13,326 nucleotides of DNA. It comes from UBA4124 sp964577515 (GTDB taxonomy: Bacteria; Patescibacteriota; Minisyncoccia; Phycocordibacterales; UBA9973). Made by a program: the position numbers and the translations under genes. The stretch spans positions 1 to 13,326 of the forward strand of contig CAZNZN010000012.1 of assembly GCA_964577515.1 (NCBI GenBank), written 5' to 3'. The notes below the pieces were generated by a model. That model worked only from the letters and a program-made list of their open reading frames with translations, had not been told where the DNA came from and did not search any database. Shown here piece by piece: positions 1 to 6,302 of the stretch (the stretch's first letter is position 1; every line of letters begins with the position of its first letter).

Positions 1-58
1 CCAATTAAGGAACGACGGTTTAGTAAACCGTTGATTTAAACCACTCATCCAATCCTCC
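1..58 (-). tRNA. tRNA-Ser (anticodon ACT as read), 3' part cut off by window edge
   Basis: Read on the minus strand from 58, the sequence starts GGAGGAT (acceptor 5' strand), then TG, a 3-bp D stem GAT/ATC around a GAGTGG-type D loop, and an anticodon stem ACGGT/ACCGT closing the 7-nt loop TTACTAA. The next bases, CGTTCC TTAATT GG, begin a long variable arm, which marks a class II tRNA. The GGAGGAT start and D-arm sequence fit serine. Loop positions 34-36 read ACT, which would decode AGT; the usual serine tRNA for AGY has GCT. The D stem has A11-T24 where C11-G24 is common, a compensated change that suggests a folded, functional RNA. The T arm and 3' acceptor strand are outside the window. 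A possible -10 (TATATT, 82-77 minus) lies upstream. Confidence 0.8.
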
Positions 59-106
59 ATACAAAAGAACAAGGCAAATATACTACATACAAGGTGATTT
101 TAAAAG

Positions 107-115
107 TGGTATACT
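107..115 (+). promoter_or_regulatory. extended -10 promoter for 125-863 unit
   Basis: TGG followed by TATACT at 110-115, ending 9 nt before the ATG at 125. No clear -35 is visible. A start about 7 nt past the -10 would leave only 2-3 nt of leader. Confidence 0.55.
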
Positions 116-124
116 TTTCTGTAT

Positions 125-295
125 ATGACAACGATACAAACATTCTTGCAAACAATCTGGGCTTCCCTACTTGCACTAGGTCTCGTAAAAACGATTATTG
201 CGGTAGTAATCATTGCACTCCTCTCTCGAGCACAAAAGCTACTCGGCCTAATCGCTACTATATTATTCATCGCGTTTCTCGCACACTGGATATAA
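125..295 (+). CDS. small hydrophobic membrane peptide (56 aa)
   Basis: I do not recognise this protein. The frame ATG 125 to TAA 293-295 encodes 56 residues starting MTTIQTFLQT and ending FLAHWI. Apart from the stretch SRAQK near residues 34-38 it is almost entirely Leu/Ile/Ala/Val/Phe, so two transmembrane helices (about 10-33 and 39-55) joined by a short basic loop are likely. Support for a real gene is positional: an extended -10 box lies 9 nt upstream of its ATG, and its stop is 4 nt before the ATG of the TMEM175-type gene, which has no other visible promoter. It would therefore be the first gene of a two-gene operon and could be a partner of that channel or simply a leader peptide. It lacks a Shine-Dalgarno motif. 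Confidence 0.55.
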   Translation: MTTIQTFLQTIWASLLALGLVKTIIAVVIIALLSRAQKLLGLIATILFIAFLAHWI

Positions 296-299
296 GTCT

Positions 300-863
300 A
301 TGCACCCTATTCCAAAAGGACGTATTGAACAGTTCTCCGATGGAGTTTTTGCTATCGCTATCACACTCCTTGCAATCGAGCTCAAGATTCCTCATGTGTT
401 GCACATGAGTATTGGAGGGACGTTTCGAGAGCTTCTCCCTATGATCCCAAGTATTGCCACATTTGTGCTGAGTTTTGTGACTATTGCTATCTTTTGGGTA
501 AATCACCAACAACTGACCCAATCAATGACCAATATCACTCGTCGCACACTTTGGCTCAACACACTATTACTCATGTTTGTCACTCTGATCCCATTTGCGA
601 CAGCTGTCGCTACCGAAAACGCTGGTAATGTCCTTACCATGACCATCTACAATATCACGCTCTTCTGCACCTCTCTCTCTTTCACACTACTCGTAGCAAA
701 TGTGCACAAACACACACAGCACCGACGTACTATTATGAGCAGGAGTGTCGTCGGTCCTGTGTTTTACGGATGTGCCGTTCTTGCAGGTTTTATTGCTATA
801 CCTGCTGCTTATACACTTCTCGTCATACCACCGCTCTTTTACTTCCTCCCTCGAGCAAAATAG
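300..863 (+). CDS. TMEM175/DUF1211-family integral membrane protein, putative K+ channel
   Basis: The 187-aa product carries the TMEM175 hallmark near the N terminus, R-IEQFSDGVFAIAITLLAIEL (residues 8-28), where the FSD motif and following helix line the pore in characterised members. Further hydrophobic segments around 48-68, 83-103, 110-132 and 145-182 give the roughly six-helix layout expected of bacterial TMEM175 proteins, and the length is normal. Family knowledge indicates tetrameric, leaky potassium-selective channels; activity of this protein is inferred. The ATG at 300 is 4 nt after the stop of the 56-aa peptide, so translation is probably coupled or reinitiated, since no ribosome-binding site is seen. 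Nothing suggests truncation. Confidence 0.85.
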   Translation: MHPIPKGRIEQFSDGVFAIAITLLAIELKIPHVLHMSIGGTFRELLPMIPSIATFVLSFVTIAIFWVNHQQLTQSMTNITRRTLWLNTLLLMFVTLIPFATAVATENAGNVLTMTIYNITLFCTSLSFTLLVANVHKHTQHRRTIMSRSVVGPVFYGCAVLAGFIAIPAAYTLLVIPPLFYFLPRAK

Positions 864-880
864 GCATATTCCAAATATCG

Positions 881-889
881 TGGTATAGT
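881..889 (+). promoter_or_regulatory. extended -10 promoter of RRM gene
   Basis: TGG plus TATAGT at 884-889, with 71 nt to the ATG at 961. This implies a leader of roughly 65 nt, unlike most other genes here. Confidence 0.45.
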
Positions 890-932
890 GTTTTCATTGT
901 AATGTACTCCTCTTCACAGTAAGTGCGTTGCA

Positions 933-944
933 AGTTATATAACT
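933..944. promoter_or_regulatory. 12-nt perfect palindrome in RRM gene leader
   Basis: AGTTATATAACT is perfectly self-complementary and lies 16 nt before the RRM start codon, downstream of the predicted transcription start. It could be an operator, a small RNA hairpin or part of a second -10 (TATAAC). It is AT-rich, so chance is not excluded. Confidence 0.3.
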
Positions 945-960
945 AAAAAGTACAACAACA

Positions 961-1248
961 ATGAGCAATAAAGTATTCGTCGGGAGTCTCCCATTTAAAA
1001 CAACAGATGAGGACCTCGGAGCACACTTTGCAAGTGCAGGAACTGTTACCTCTGCAAAAGTGATTTTTGACAAAATAAGTGGCCGTTCAAAAGGGTTCGG
1101 ATTCGTAGAATTTTCTTCTGAAGCTGAAGCACAAGCAGCCGTTGACAAGTTCAACAACAGCGATTTTGACGGACGTACTATCTTCGTTGATATTGCTCGA
1201 CCGAGCGAAAAGAAAGAAGGTGGGTTCAAGGGAAACCGAAAACTCTAA
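961..1248 (+). CDS. RNA-binding protein with single RRM domain
   Basis: The 95-aa protein is one RNA recognition motif plus a short basic tail. RNP2 is VFVGSL at residues 5-10 and RNP1 is KGFGFVEF at 44-51, with the aromatic residues that stack on RNA bases present in both. The tail after residue 80 (PSEKKEGGFKGNRKL) is Lys/Gly-rich, as in cyanobacterial Rbp proteins, several of which respond to cold. In the cell it would bind single-stranded RNA as an mRNA chaperone or stability factor; the target is unknown. It has its own promoter, a predicted leader of about 65-70 nt without a Shine-Dalgarno motif, and a strong terminator directly after the stop, so it is monocistronic. The leader would suit post-transcriptional or autogenous control, which is inference. 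Confidence 0.9.
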   Translation: MSNKVFVGSLPFKTTDEDLGAHFASAGTVTSAKVIFDKISGRSKGFGFVEFSSEAEAQAAVDKFNNSDFDGRTIFVDIARPSEKKEGGFKGNRKL

Positions 1249-1256
1249 TCTTCAAC

Positions 1257-1289
1257 ACAAAACACCGTCTCCTGTAGGCGGTGTTTTGT
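1257..1289 (+). terminator. intrinsic terminator of RRM gene
   Basis: ACAAAACACCG (1257-1267) pairs perfectly over 11 bp with CGGTGTTTTGT (1279-1289) around an 11-nt loop. The T-rich 3' arm serves as the U tract. It begins 8 nt after the stop codon. Confidence 0.8.
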
Positions 1290-1292
1290 CAT

Positions 1293-1300
1293 GGTATACT
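1293..1300 (+). promoter_or_regulatory. extended -10 promoter of DoxX-like gene
   Basis: TGG plus TATACT (1295-1300) directly behind the terminator; the ATG at 1310 is 9 nt downstream, so the mRNA would be nearly leaderless. Confidence 0.6.
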
Positions 1301-1309
1301 CTCCACCAT

Positions 1310-1732
1310 ATGAAAACAAAAAAGATTGTAAAAGGGATTCTTATTGGACTTATTACCGCAATGTTTCTCTTTAGCGCATACGGAAAACTGCGTGGAGACA
1401 TGACTGCAGTAATGATGCTTGAGCAGCTCAATCTTGGCGCTTATCGTGTAGCACTTGGGATTATTGATATAATCATCGCACTCAGCCTTCTCTGCAAGAG
1501 AACTCGACGTGTAGGAATCGCTGTAGGAACAGGATACCTCGGAGGTGCCATCGCAAGCGATCTCGCTCTTGGTGGTATGGGCGTCGTACCAGGAGTACTC
1601 ATGCTCATGCTTTGGGTGATTGCTCGTCTTGATACACAGCTTCATTGTACTTGTAACAAAGAAACATCTGGCACAGAAAAGTGCCTCTGTACCCCTACCT
1701 GCACCTGTGATAAAGGAAAGTGTGCTTGTTAA
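1310..1732 (+). CDS. DoxX-like four-helix membrane protein with C-terminal Cys-X-Cys tail
   Basis: The 140-aa product starts MKTKKIVKGI; this ATG is chosen because a -10 box lies 9 nt upstream, while longer starts overlap the RRM gene and terminator. Four hydrophobic segments (about 8-23, 45-62, 68-88, 91-107) and the LFSAYGKLRGD motif at 20-30 resemble the DoxX/DoxX-like family of small quinone- or thiol-associated membrane proteins. After the last helix comes a tail with His112 and eight cysteines in about 28 residues, all in four Cys-X-Cys pairs (113/115, 125/127, 131/133, 138/140). That spacing is typical of metallothionein-like metal thiolate binding. A membrane-anchored metal or redox function is inferred. 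DoxX assignment is moderate; MauE-type or another short four-helix family is possible. Confidence 0.7.
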   Translation: MKTKKIVKGILIGLITAMFLFSAYGKLRGDMTAVMMLEQLNLGAYRVALGIIDIIIALSLLCKRTRRVGIAVGTGYLGGAIASDLALGGMGVVPGVLMLMLWVIARLDTQLHCTCNKETSGTEKCLCTPTCTCDKGKCAC

Positions 1733-1740
1733 AAATACTC

Positions 1741-1746
1741 TATACT
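1741..1746 (+). promoter_or_regulatory. -10 box of recG
   Basis: TATACT at 1741-1746, 6 nt before the ATG at 1753. It begins 8 nt after the previous gene's stop. A leaderless transcript is predicted. Confidence 0.55.
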
Positions 1747-1752
1747 ACAGAT

Positions 1753-3918
1753 ATGATAACGCTTGAGTCACCTATCGAATCCTTGGTCAGGCTCAAAGCG
1801 GAGACACGAGCCGGACTACACCGGCTCGGTCTTGTTTCTGTGCGAGACCTTCTTTTTCACTTTCCCGCTCGCTATGCAGATGCATCAAGCTACCGTTCTA
1901 TTTCAGGACTCATGGAAGGTGCCCATGTCACCGTACGCGGTACTATCAAAAAAATCCAAACAAGAAAATCATGGAAAACAAAAGTTGCATTGAGCGAAGG
2001 GGTTGTTGAGGATGTCAGTGGAACTATCCCTGTTGTATGGTTCAACCAACCCTACCTCGCAAGAATGCTTGCAGTCGGCCAAACAGTAGAGCTCACCGGG
2101 AAAGTGACACTCTATAAAGATAAGCTCACCCTCGTAAACCCAAGTACAAAAGAAGAGCGTTCACTTCCTATCGATAGTCATGATTCTCTTTTCGGAACAA
2201 CTGCTGGAGGTGTTCTCACTCCGCTATACCCAGAAACAAAAGGTATCTCAAGTGAATGGTTCTCACATACTATTGCACGTGCATTAGCGGTGCTCCATAC
2301 AGTCCCAGATCATATCCCAGACGCAATACTCAGGGCATATTCACTCCCTTCACTTACCACCGCTCTTATTTGGATACACACCCCAAAGACGCAAGATGAT
2401 GCACTCAAAGCGCGCAAGCGTTTTGCTTTTGATGAAATATTTCAAATCAACCTTGCTCGTGGTATCGAACGTATCAAAGTTAAAAACCAACAAGCATATA
2501 GTATCAACACAAAAAGTATTGCCCTTGATAGCTTTATTGATCGTTTTCCTTTTCCATTAACAAAAGCACAACAAAAATCTATCGATCATATTCTTCACGA
2601 TCTTGAGTCAGACACTCCTATGTCTCGACTACTTGAAGGCGACGTAGGAAGCGGTAAGACAGCAGTAGCTGCTACTGCTGCATACGCGACCATCATGAAC
2701 AGACCCGGACTCGGTGAAAAAAAACAAACTTTTGGGAACCTACAGGTAGCCTATATGGCCCCCACAGAAATACTTGCAACACAACACTTTGAATCCTTTA
2801 TCGAATACTTCAAGCATACAGGTATTTCAATAGCCCTCATAACAGGAAGTGGATGTCGAAAATTTCCGACAAAAGTAGCTTCGAGTAAAACACCATGGAC
2901 AACGATTTCTCGAAGCCAGCTGCAAAAATGGATTGCAAACGGAGAAATACCTATCGTCATTGGCACCCATGCGCTCATACAAAAATCACTCTCATTCAAA
3001 CATCTCGCACTTGCAGTGATTGATGAACAGCACCGCTTTGGACTCAACCAGAGAAAGCACCTCGCAAAAAAAGATATTCATTTCCCCCATTTACTCTCTA
3101 TGACCGCAACTCCTATTCCCCGAACACTTGCACTCACTATTTATGGAGATCTCGACCTTTCACTCCTTGATGAAATGCCAAAAGGACGTAAGCAGGTACA
3201 AACCGAAATCGTACTCCCGACAAAACGCAACGCGGTCTACGATCATATAAAAACACTCCTTAAAGAAGGGCGCCAGGCCTATGTTATCTGCCCTCGTATT
3301 GATGAGCCTGATCCAGAAAAAGCAAAAGCAGTGATTGCAAAGTCGGTACTCCAAGAAGCAAAACGTTTGGAAAAAGAAGTATTTCCTGAATATCGCATTG
3401 GCGTACTGCACAGCAAGATGAGTAAGGAGAAAAAAGATGCGGTCATGCATGACTTCGCAACTCATGCGATAGATATCTTAGTAGCAACCTCTGTTGTTGA
3501 AGTCGGGGTAAACGTTCCTAACGCTACAGCAATTATCATTGAGGGAGCCGAGCGCTTTGGTCTTGCACAACTTCACCAACTCCGCGGTCGTGTCATGCGC
3601 AGTTCACACCAGCCCTATTGCTATCTTTTTGCCGATACAAAAACAGAAAAAACAAAAGAACGCATGATGTTGTTTACAAAAGCAAAAAATGGATTTGAGC
3701 TTGCAGAATATGACCTCACCCTTCGAGGAACAGGAGAACTCACGGGCCTCAAACAATGGGGTATCTCTGATATTGGTATGGAAGCGCTTCGTAATACAAA
3801 ACTTGTCGAAGCGGCGCAACAGTCAGCACGGCAAATCCTTGAAAAGGATCCTACACTTCATGAAGTACCGCTGTTAAAAGAGCGTGTTGCGCGGTACGAA
3901 CACATGCATTTTGAATAA
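1753..3918 (+). CDS. recG: ATP-dependent DNA helicase RecG
   Basis: This 721-aa superfamily 2 helicase regresses stalled forks and branch-migrates Holliday junctions. The N-terminal wedge/OB region (about 50-130, KIQTRKSWKTK onward) is present. It is followed by Walker A GDVGSGKT (296-303), the DEQH box (424-427) with following RFG, motif III TAT (451-453) within MTATPIPRT, and motif VI QLRGRVMRS (about 609-617). The C-terminal TRG region (RGTGELTGLKQWG) is intact. Length is close to E. coli RecG (693 aa). The start at 1753 (MITLESPIES) is preferred over the upstream ATG at 1720, because 1720 overlaps the previous gene and the frame between them contains the -10 box. It is a single-gene unit ending in a bidirectional terminator. 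Confidence 0.96.
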   Translation: MITLESPIESLVRLKAETRAGLHRLGLVSVRDLLFHFPARYADASSYRSISGLMEGAHVTVRGTIKKIQTRKSWKTKVALSEGVVEDVSGTIPVVWFNQPYLARMLAVGQTVELTGKVTLYKDKLTLVNPSTKEERSLPIDSHDSLFGTTAGGVLTPLYPETKGISSEWFSHTIARALAVLHTVPDHIPDAILRAYSLPSLTTALIWIHTPKTQDDALKARKRFAFDEIFQINLARGIERIKVKNQQAYSINTKSIALDSFIDRFPFPLTKAQQKSIDHILHDLESDTPMSRLLEGDVGSGKTAVAATAAYATIMNRPGLGEKKQTFGNLQVAYMAPTEILATQHFESFIEYFKHTGISIALITGSGCRKFPTKVASSKTPWTTISRSQLQKWIANGEIPIVIGTHALIQKSLSFKHLALAVIDEQHRFGLNQRKHLAKKDIHFPHLLSMTATPIPRTLALTIYGDLDLSLLDEMPKGRKQVQTEIVLPTKRNAVYDHIKTLLKEGRQAYVICPRIDEPDPEKAKAVIAKSVLQEAKRLEKEVFPEYRIGVLHSKMSKEKKDAVMHDFATHAIDILVATSVVEVGVNVPNATAIIIEGAERFGLAQLHQLRGRVMRSSHQPYCYLFADTKTEKTKERMMLFTKAKNGFELAEYDLTLRGTGELTGLKQWGISDIGMEALRNTKLVEAAQQSARQILEKDPTLHEVPLLKERVARYEHMHFE

Positions 3919-3948
3919 AAAAAAACGCCTCCGAAGAGGCGTTTTTTT
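3919..3948. terminator. bidirectional terminator between recG and convergent gene
   Basis: Stem ACGCCTC (3925-3931) / GAGGCGT (3936-3942) with a CGAA tetraloop, flanked by an A run (3918-3925) and a T run (3942-3948). It works in both directions. The minus-strand gene's TAA (3949-3947) lies inside the T run, so that gene's stop codon overlaps the terminator. Confidence 0.9.
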
Positions 3949-5575
3949 ACTGATGAAAAATATTTGCAGAAAGCGGTGAAAAAACTTTTTCTCCTCCTGC
4001 CCAGTCGTTAGACGACAACCCGATCTGCCCACTGTGTGAAGCGGCAGAGATGTCGCTCCATTGATAGTAGAACAGTATTGCCCCTGAAGTCCCAGAGGCA
4101 ATACTTGCAAGTCGTGAACAGCTGTTTGCAGCACCACCACTGTTGACGTATTTCAGACCAACAGAAGAAGTATTATCCTCCAACAGTCGCACTGACATAC
4201 CATCACCATCAAGCGGGTGGTTGAATCCGCTGACCGTTGCTTTGAAGACAAAGGTTTTTATAGTCCCAGCAGCAACCACTGTTTCTCCTGATCCGGCGGT
4301 ACGGGTGCAGATGAGTTTTGTATCACCCTCAGTAAAGAGCGTATCAACAACACCATTTGCATCCGTGATACGATACAGAGAGGTTACATCGACACCTCCT
4401 TCAAAAATTTTGAAGTTTTTAAGAGAGAGGGTATCGTTTGCCCCCTGATCGTTTAACACTACTTCAAAGGCAAACTGCTTTTGAGCAATACTTCCTGTCG
4501 GGGCAGTGACATCAAATCCATACAGCTCCATACTCGTGTTGGTTATAGTCACTGTTGGCACCGTCCGTTTTACAACAGTCGGAGTAGCCTTGAATACACG
4601 GAACGAATTTCCGCTTCTGTCTGTGTTGTCAGAGACCAGTAGACCAGAAACTGTTGACTTCGCTGTTACTTTATCAAGTGTAACAGTGAAATCTTCATTG
4701 GAGGTACTACTTGTTACCCCACTGATCGACGCCTGTACGACAAATGTTTTTGTACTGTCCTTAAGGACCATCGTGTTCCCAGGAATAGTGGCAATACCAT
4801 TCACCACCGATGCCTGCCCAACTAAAGTTGCCCCCTCAAAAACTTTGAGAGCAGCAACAGCTGTTGCGGCTGCACCCTGTACAATGAGCACATGCTCCGT
4901 AATCTCCCCAGGAGTTCCCATAGCTTTTACACCATAAGAGAGCACTGGTTTTTGCTGCCCTTCAAGAACAACAGCAGAAGAAGGATTGATGGTTGCAACC
5001 GAGGACATAGAAAACGTCGGTACCACTGGCGTAGTACTAAAAACTGTCTTTTGTCCTACTGCACGCAACACACTCGGTGTAGCTTCTCCCTTGCCAATAT
5101 AGGCAAGTTCGAGAGTGACCACTGTTGCATCTTCTGGGTCAACACCGTCAGTGGCAGATGAAAGCACATCTGCGTACAGCATAATGGTATACGACTTATT
5201 ACTTTCGAGCGCCCGGGCAAGATAAGAGAAAATATTTGTTTCCCCCACCGCAACCTTTTTTTCGGACTGGTAGAATACCGCACCGTTTTTAGTTGCAATA
5301 GTGAAAAAAAGATTTCTCGTATCATCAGTCGGGCTGAACGCCCCTCCTTTTGATAGGAGGATTTTTGCGTTCGTCACAAACGGCTCAACAAGCGAGCCAG
5401 TGGAAAACGTAAACACTCCAAGAGTGTCGACGTTTTTGGGAGGAAGGATTGTACGCCCGCTCGAAAGAGCGGTTACATCAACATCCAGTTTCGGATCACT
5501 TTTTGAAAGCGTCTCTTTCTTACAAGAAGAAAGGGCGCTCATCAAAAAAATGATGCTGTAGATAATTTTTTTCAT
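3947..5575 (-). CDS. large secreted, probably lipid-anchored protein with three tandem beta-type repeats
   Basis: The 542-aa protein begins MKKIIYSIIFLMSALSSC. This is a short basic n-region, a hydrophobic core and a lipobox-like LSSC ending at Cys18, so it is likely exported and possibly lipidated. The rest is rich in Thr/Ser/Val with no catalytic motif. Three diverged tandem units are visible (about 45-160, 180-300 and 335-468). The matching positions include KVFEG (244-248) and KIFEG (389-393), followed by NG or DANG turns. Each unit ends in a strand such as KTFVVQASISG (276-286) or KTFVFKATVSG (440-450). A distinct C-terminal module (about 500-535, FYYQWSDISAASHS with a later DW..G) closes the protein. 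An adhesin or cell-surface structural role is inferred. Its TTGACT promoter and roughly 65-nt leader differ from its neighbours. Confidence 0.8.
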   Translation of the reverse strand: MKKIIYSIIFLMSALSSCKKETLSKSDPKLDVDVTALSSGRTILPPKNVDTLGVFTFSTGSLVEPFVTNAKILLSKGGAFSPTDDTRNLFFTIATKNGAVFYQSEKKVAVGETNIFSYLARALESNKSYTIMLYADVLSSATDGVDPEDATVVTLELAYIGKGEATPSVLRAVGQKTVFSTTPVVPTFSMSSVATINPSSAVVLEGQQKPVLSYGVKAMGTPGEITEHVLIVQGAAATAVAALKVFEGATLVGQASVVNGIATIPGNTMVLKDSTKTFVVQASISGVTSSTSNEDFTVTLDKVTAKSTVSGLLVSDNTDRSGNSFRVFKATPTVVKRTVPTVTITNTSMELYGFDVTAPTGSIAQKQFAFEVVLNDQGANDTLSLKNFKIFEGGVDVTSLYRITDANGVVDTLFTEGDTKLICTRTAGSGETVVAAGTIKTFVFKATVSGFNHPLDGDGMSVRLLEDNTSSVGLKYVNSGGAANSCSRLASIASGTSGAILFYYQWSDISAASHSGQIGLSSNDWAGGEKVFSPLSANIFHQ

Positions 5576-5643
5576 TAGTAGTATTTATTTAATGTACACA
5601 ATACCCCTTTTGCCGGAGGTGTTACGGCGTTTATTTTTTCAGT

Positions 5644-5671
5644 ATATTACATACTTTTTTGAAAAAGTCAA
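5644..5671 (-). promoter_or_regulatory. sigma-70 type promoter of secreted repeat protein
   Basis: On the minus strand, TTGACT (5671-5666), a 16-nt spacer and TAATAT (5649-5644; TATACT at 5646-5641 is an overlapping alternative). The ATG at 5575 is about 65 nt downstream, giving a real leader. The leader contains a GCCG/CGGC hairpin near 5610-5630 and no Shine-Dalgarno motif. Confidence 0.55.
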
Positions 5672-5691
5672 TAGCACTTCTCCCTATCGTG

Positions 5692-5765
5692 TCCGCCCTC
5701 ATGGATTCGAACCATGGACCCCAGAGGTATAAGCTCTGTGCTCTAACCAACTGAGCTAAGGGCGG
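5692..5765 (-). tRNA. tRNA-Ile (anticodon TAT)
   Basis: A complete 74-nt cloverleaf. The acceptor is CCGCCCT/AGGGCGG (7 perfect pairs), the D stem GCTC/GAGC with loop AGTTGGTTA, and the anticodon stem CAGAG/CTCTG with loop CTTATAC. The variable loop is GGGTC and the T stem CATGG/CCATG has loop TTCGAAT. The discriminator is A and CCA is not encoded (CAC follows). Loop positions 34-36 are TAT, which reads ATA. Most bacteria read ATA with a CAT-anticodon tRNA modified by TilS, so a genuine TAT isoacceptor is uncommon. A good promoter precedes it. Confidence 0.93.
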
Positions 5766-5776
5766 TTGGTACGCAA

Positions 5777-5804
5777 ATTGTAGCAGTCTTGTACAAAAAG
5801 ACAA
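5777..5804 (-). promoter_or_regulatory. promoter of tRNA-Ile
   Basis: TTGTCT (5804-5799), 16-nt spacer, TACAAT (5782-5777) on the minus strand, 11 nt before the tRNA 5' end. Its -35 region overlaps the promoter of the divergent gene at 5826. Confidence 0.65.
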
Positions 5805-5817
5805 TTTCCTCTACCCT
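5789..5817 (+). promoter_or_regulatory. possible promoter of 158-aa gene
   Basis: TTGTAC (5789-5794), 17-nt spacer, TACCCT (5812-5817), 8 nt before the ATG at 5826. The -10 is weak. TATAAG at 5817-5822 is better in sequence but only 3 nt from the ATG. Confidence 0.35.
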
Positions 5818-5825
5818 ATAAGTAT

Positions 5826-6302
5826 ATGATAAACGAATTTGTTGCAAAAAAGATTGGAGAAGTGGTCGCATTTACTCGTGTATCGCTCGATACTATTGAG
5901 CGAGGGAAAGAAGCTCTTGTCGTCCACCTCGGAGAGGAGCGTGTTGTGGATATGATTGAAAAAAACCGCATGCATGGTGACGAACTACTCCGTATCGCAA
6001 CCGATGGGGGCGCGGTAGATACAACTCTCGCAAAAGCTGACAAGACAGAACAAAAACTTAAAGCAATGCGTGACTTATATGTCGGCGATGAGTGGGACAA
6101 TGCAGTAGAACTTATGGAATGGAGTGGCTTTTTTGAAGGAGCAGCTGTTGTACACTGGGCACTTGTCCGTGGTGCAGTAGAATCACTCAACCATGAAGGA
6201 GGCATCATACTCGCTCAAGAGGGGGTGAACTACCACTATGAACTACTCGAGCTTGCAGAAAGTGAACTGGCAAGTGTTGGACAAAATCGGGCTACCGAAT
6301 AG
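5826..6302 (+). CDS. hypothetical helical protein (158 aa)
   Basis: I do not recognise this protein. It has no signal peptide or membrane segment and is rich in Glu, Ala, Val and Leu, with helical periodicity throughout. A conserved-looking core lies at 86-120 (VGDEWDNAVELMEWSGFF, then HWALVRGAVE), combining Trp90, Trp99, His110, Trp111 and several acidic residues. A cytoplasmic four-helix-type fold is plausible; ferritin-like metal binding was considered, but the paired ExxH motifs are absent. It is a single-gene unit divergent from tRNA-Ile. Its stop codon overlaps the 3' end of the convergent carboxypeptidase gene by 11 bp, with no terminator between them. Coding is supported by its promoter context and the lack of a better frame, although a 130-aa antisense frame also exists. 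Confidence 0.75.
   Translation: MINEFVAKKIGEVVAFTRVSLDTIERGKEALVVHLGEERVVDMIEKNRMHGDELLRIATDGGAVDTTLAKADKTEQKLKAMRDLYVGDEWDNAVELMEWSGFFEGAAVVHWALVRGAVESLNHEGGIILAQEGVNYHYELLELAESELASVGQNRATE

Noticed and set aside
4143..4937. Two plus-strand open frames of 101 and 143 aa
   Set aside because: Shadow frames opposite the secreted repeat protein, favoured by its Thr/Val-rich codons.
5600..5640. Riboswitch in the leader of the secreted protein gene
   Set aside because: Only a short GCCG/CGGC hairpin is visible; it matches no riboswitch core I know.
5816..6208. 130-aa minus-strand open frame
   Set aside because: Antisense to the 158-aa gene; low-complexity Ser/Thr/Arg composition and no promoter, whereas the plus frame has a promoter candidate and balanced composition.
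5826..6302. Ferritin-like or erythrin-like metal protein
   Set aside because: Helical composition and a few Glu/His residues suggested it, but the paired ExxH motifs are absent.
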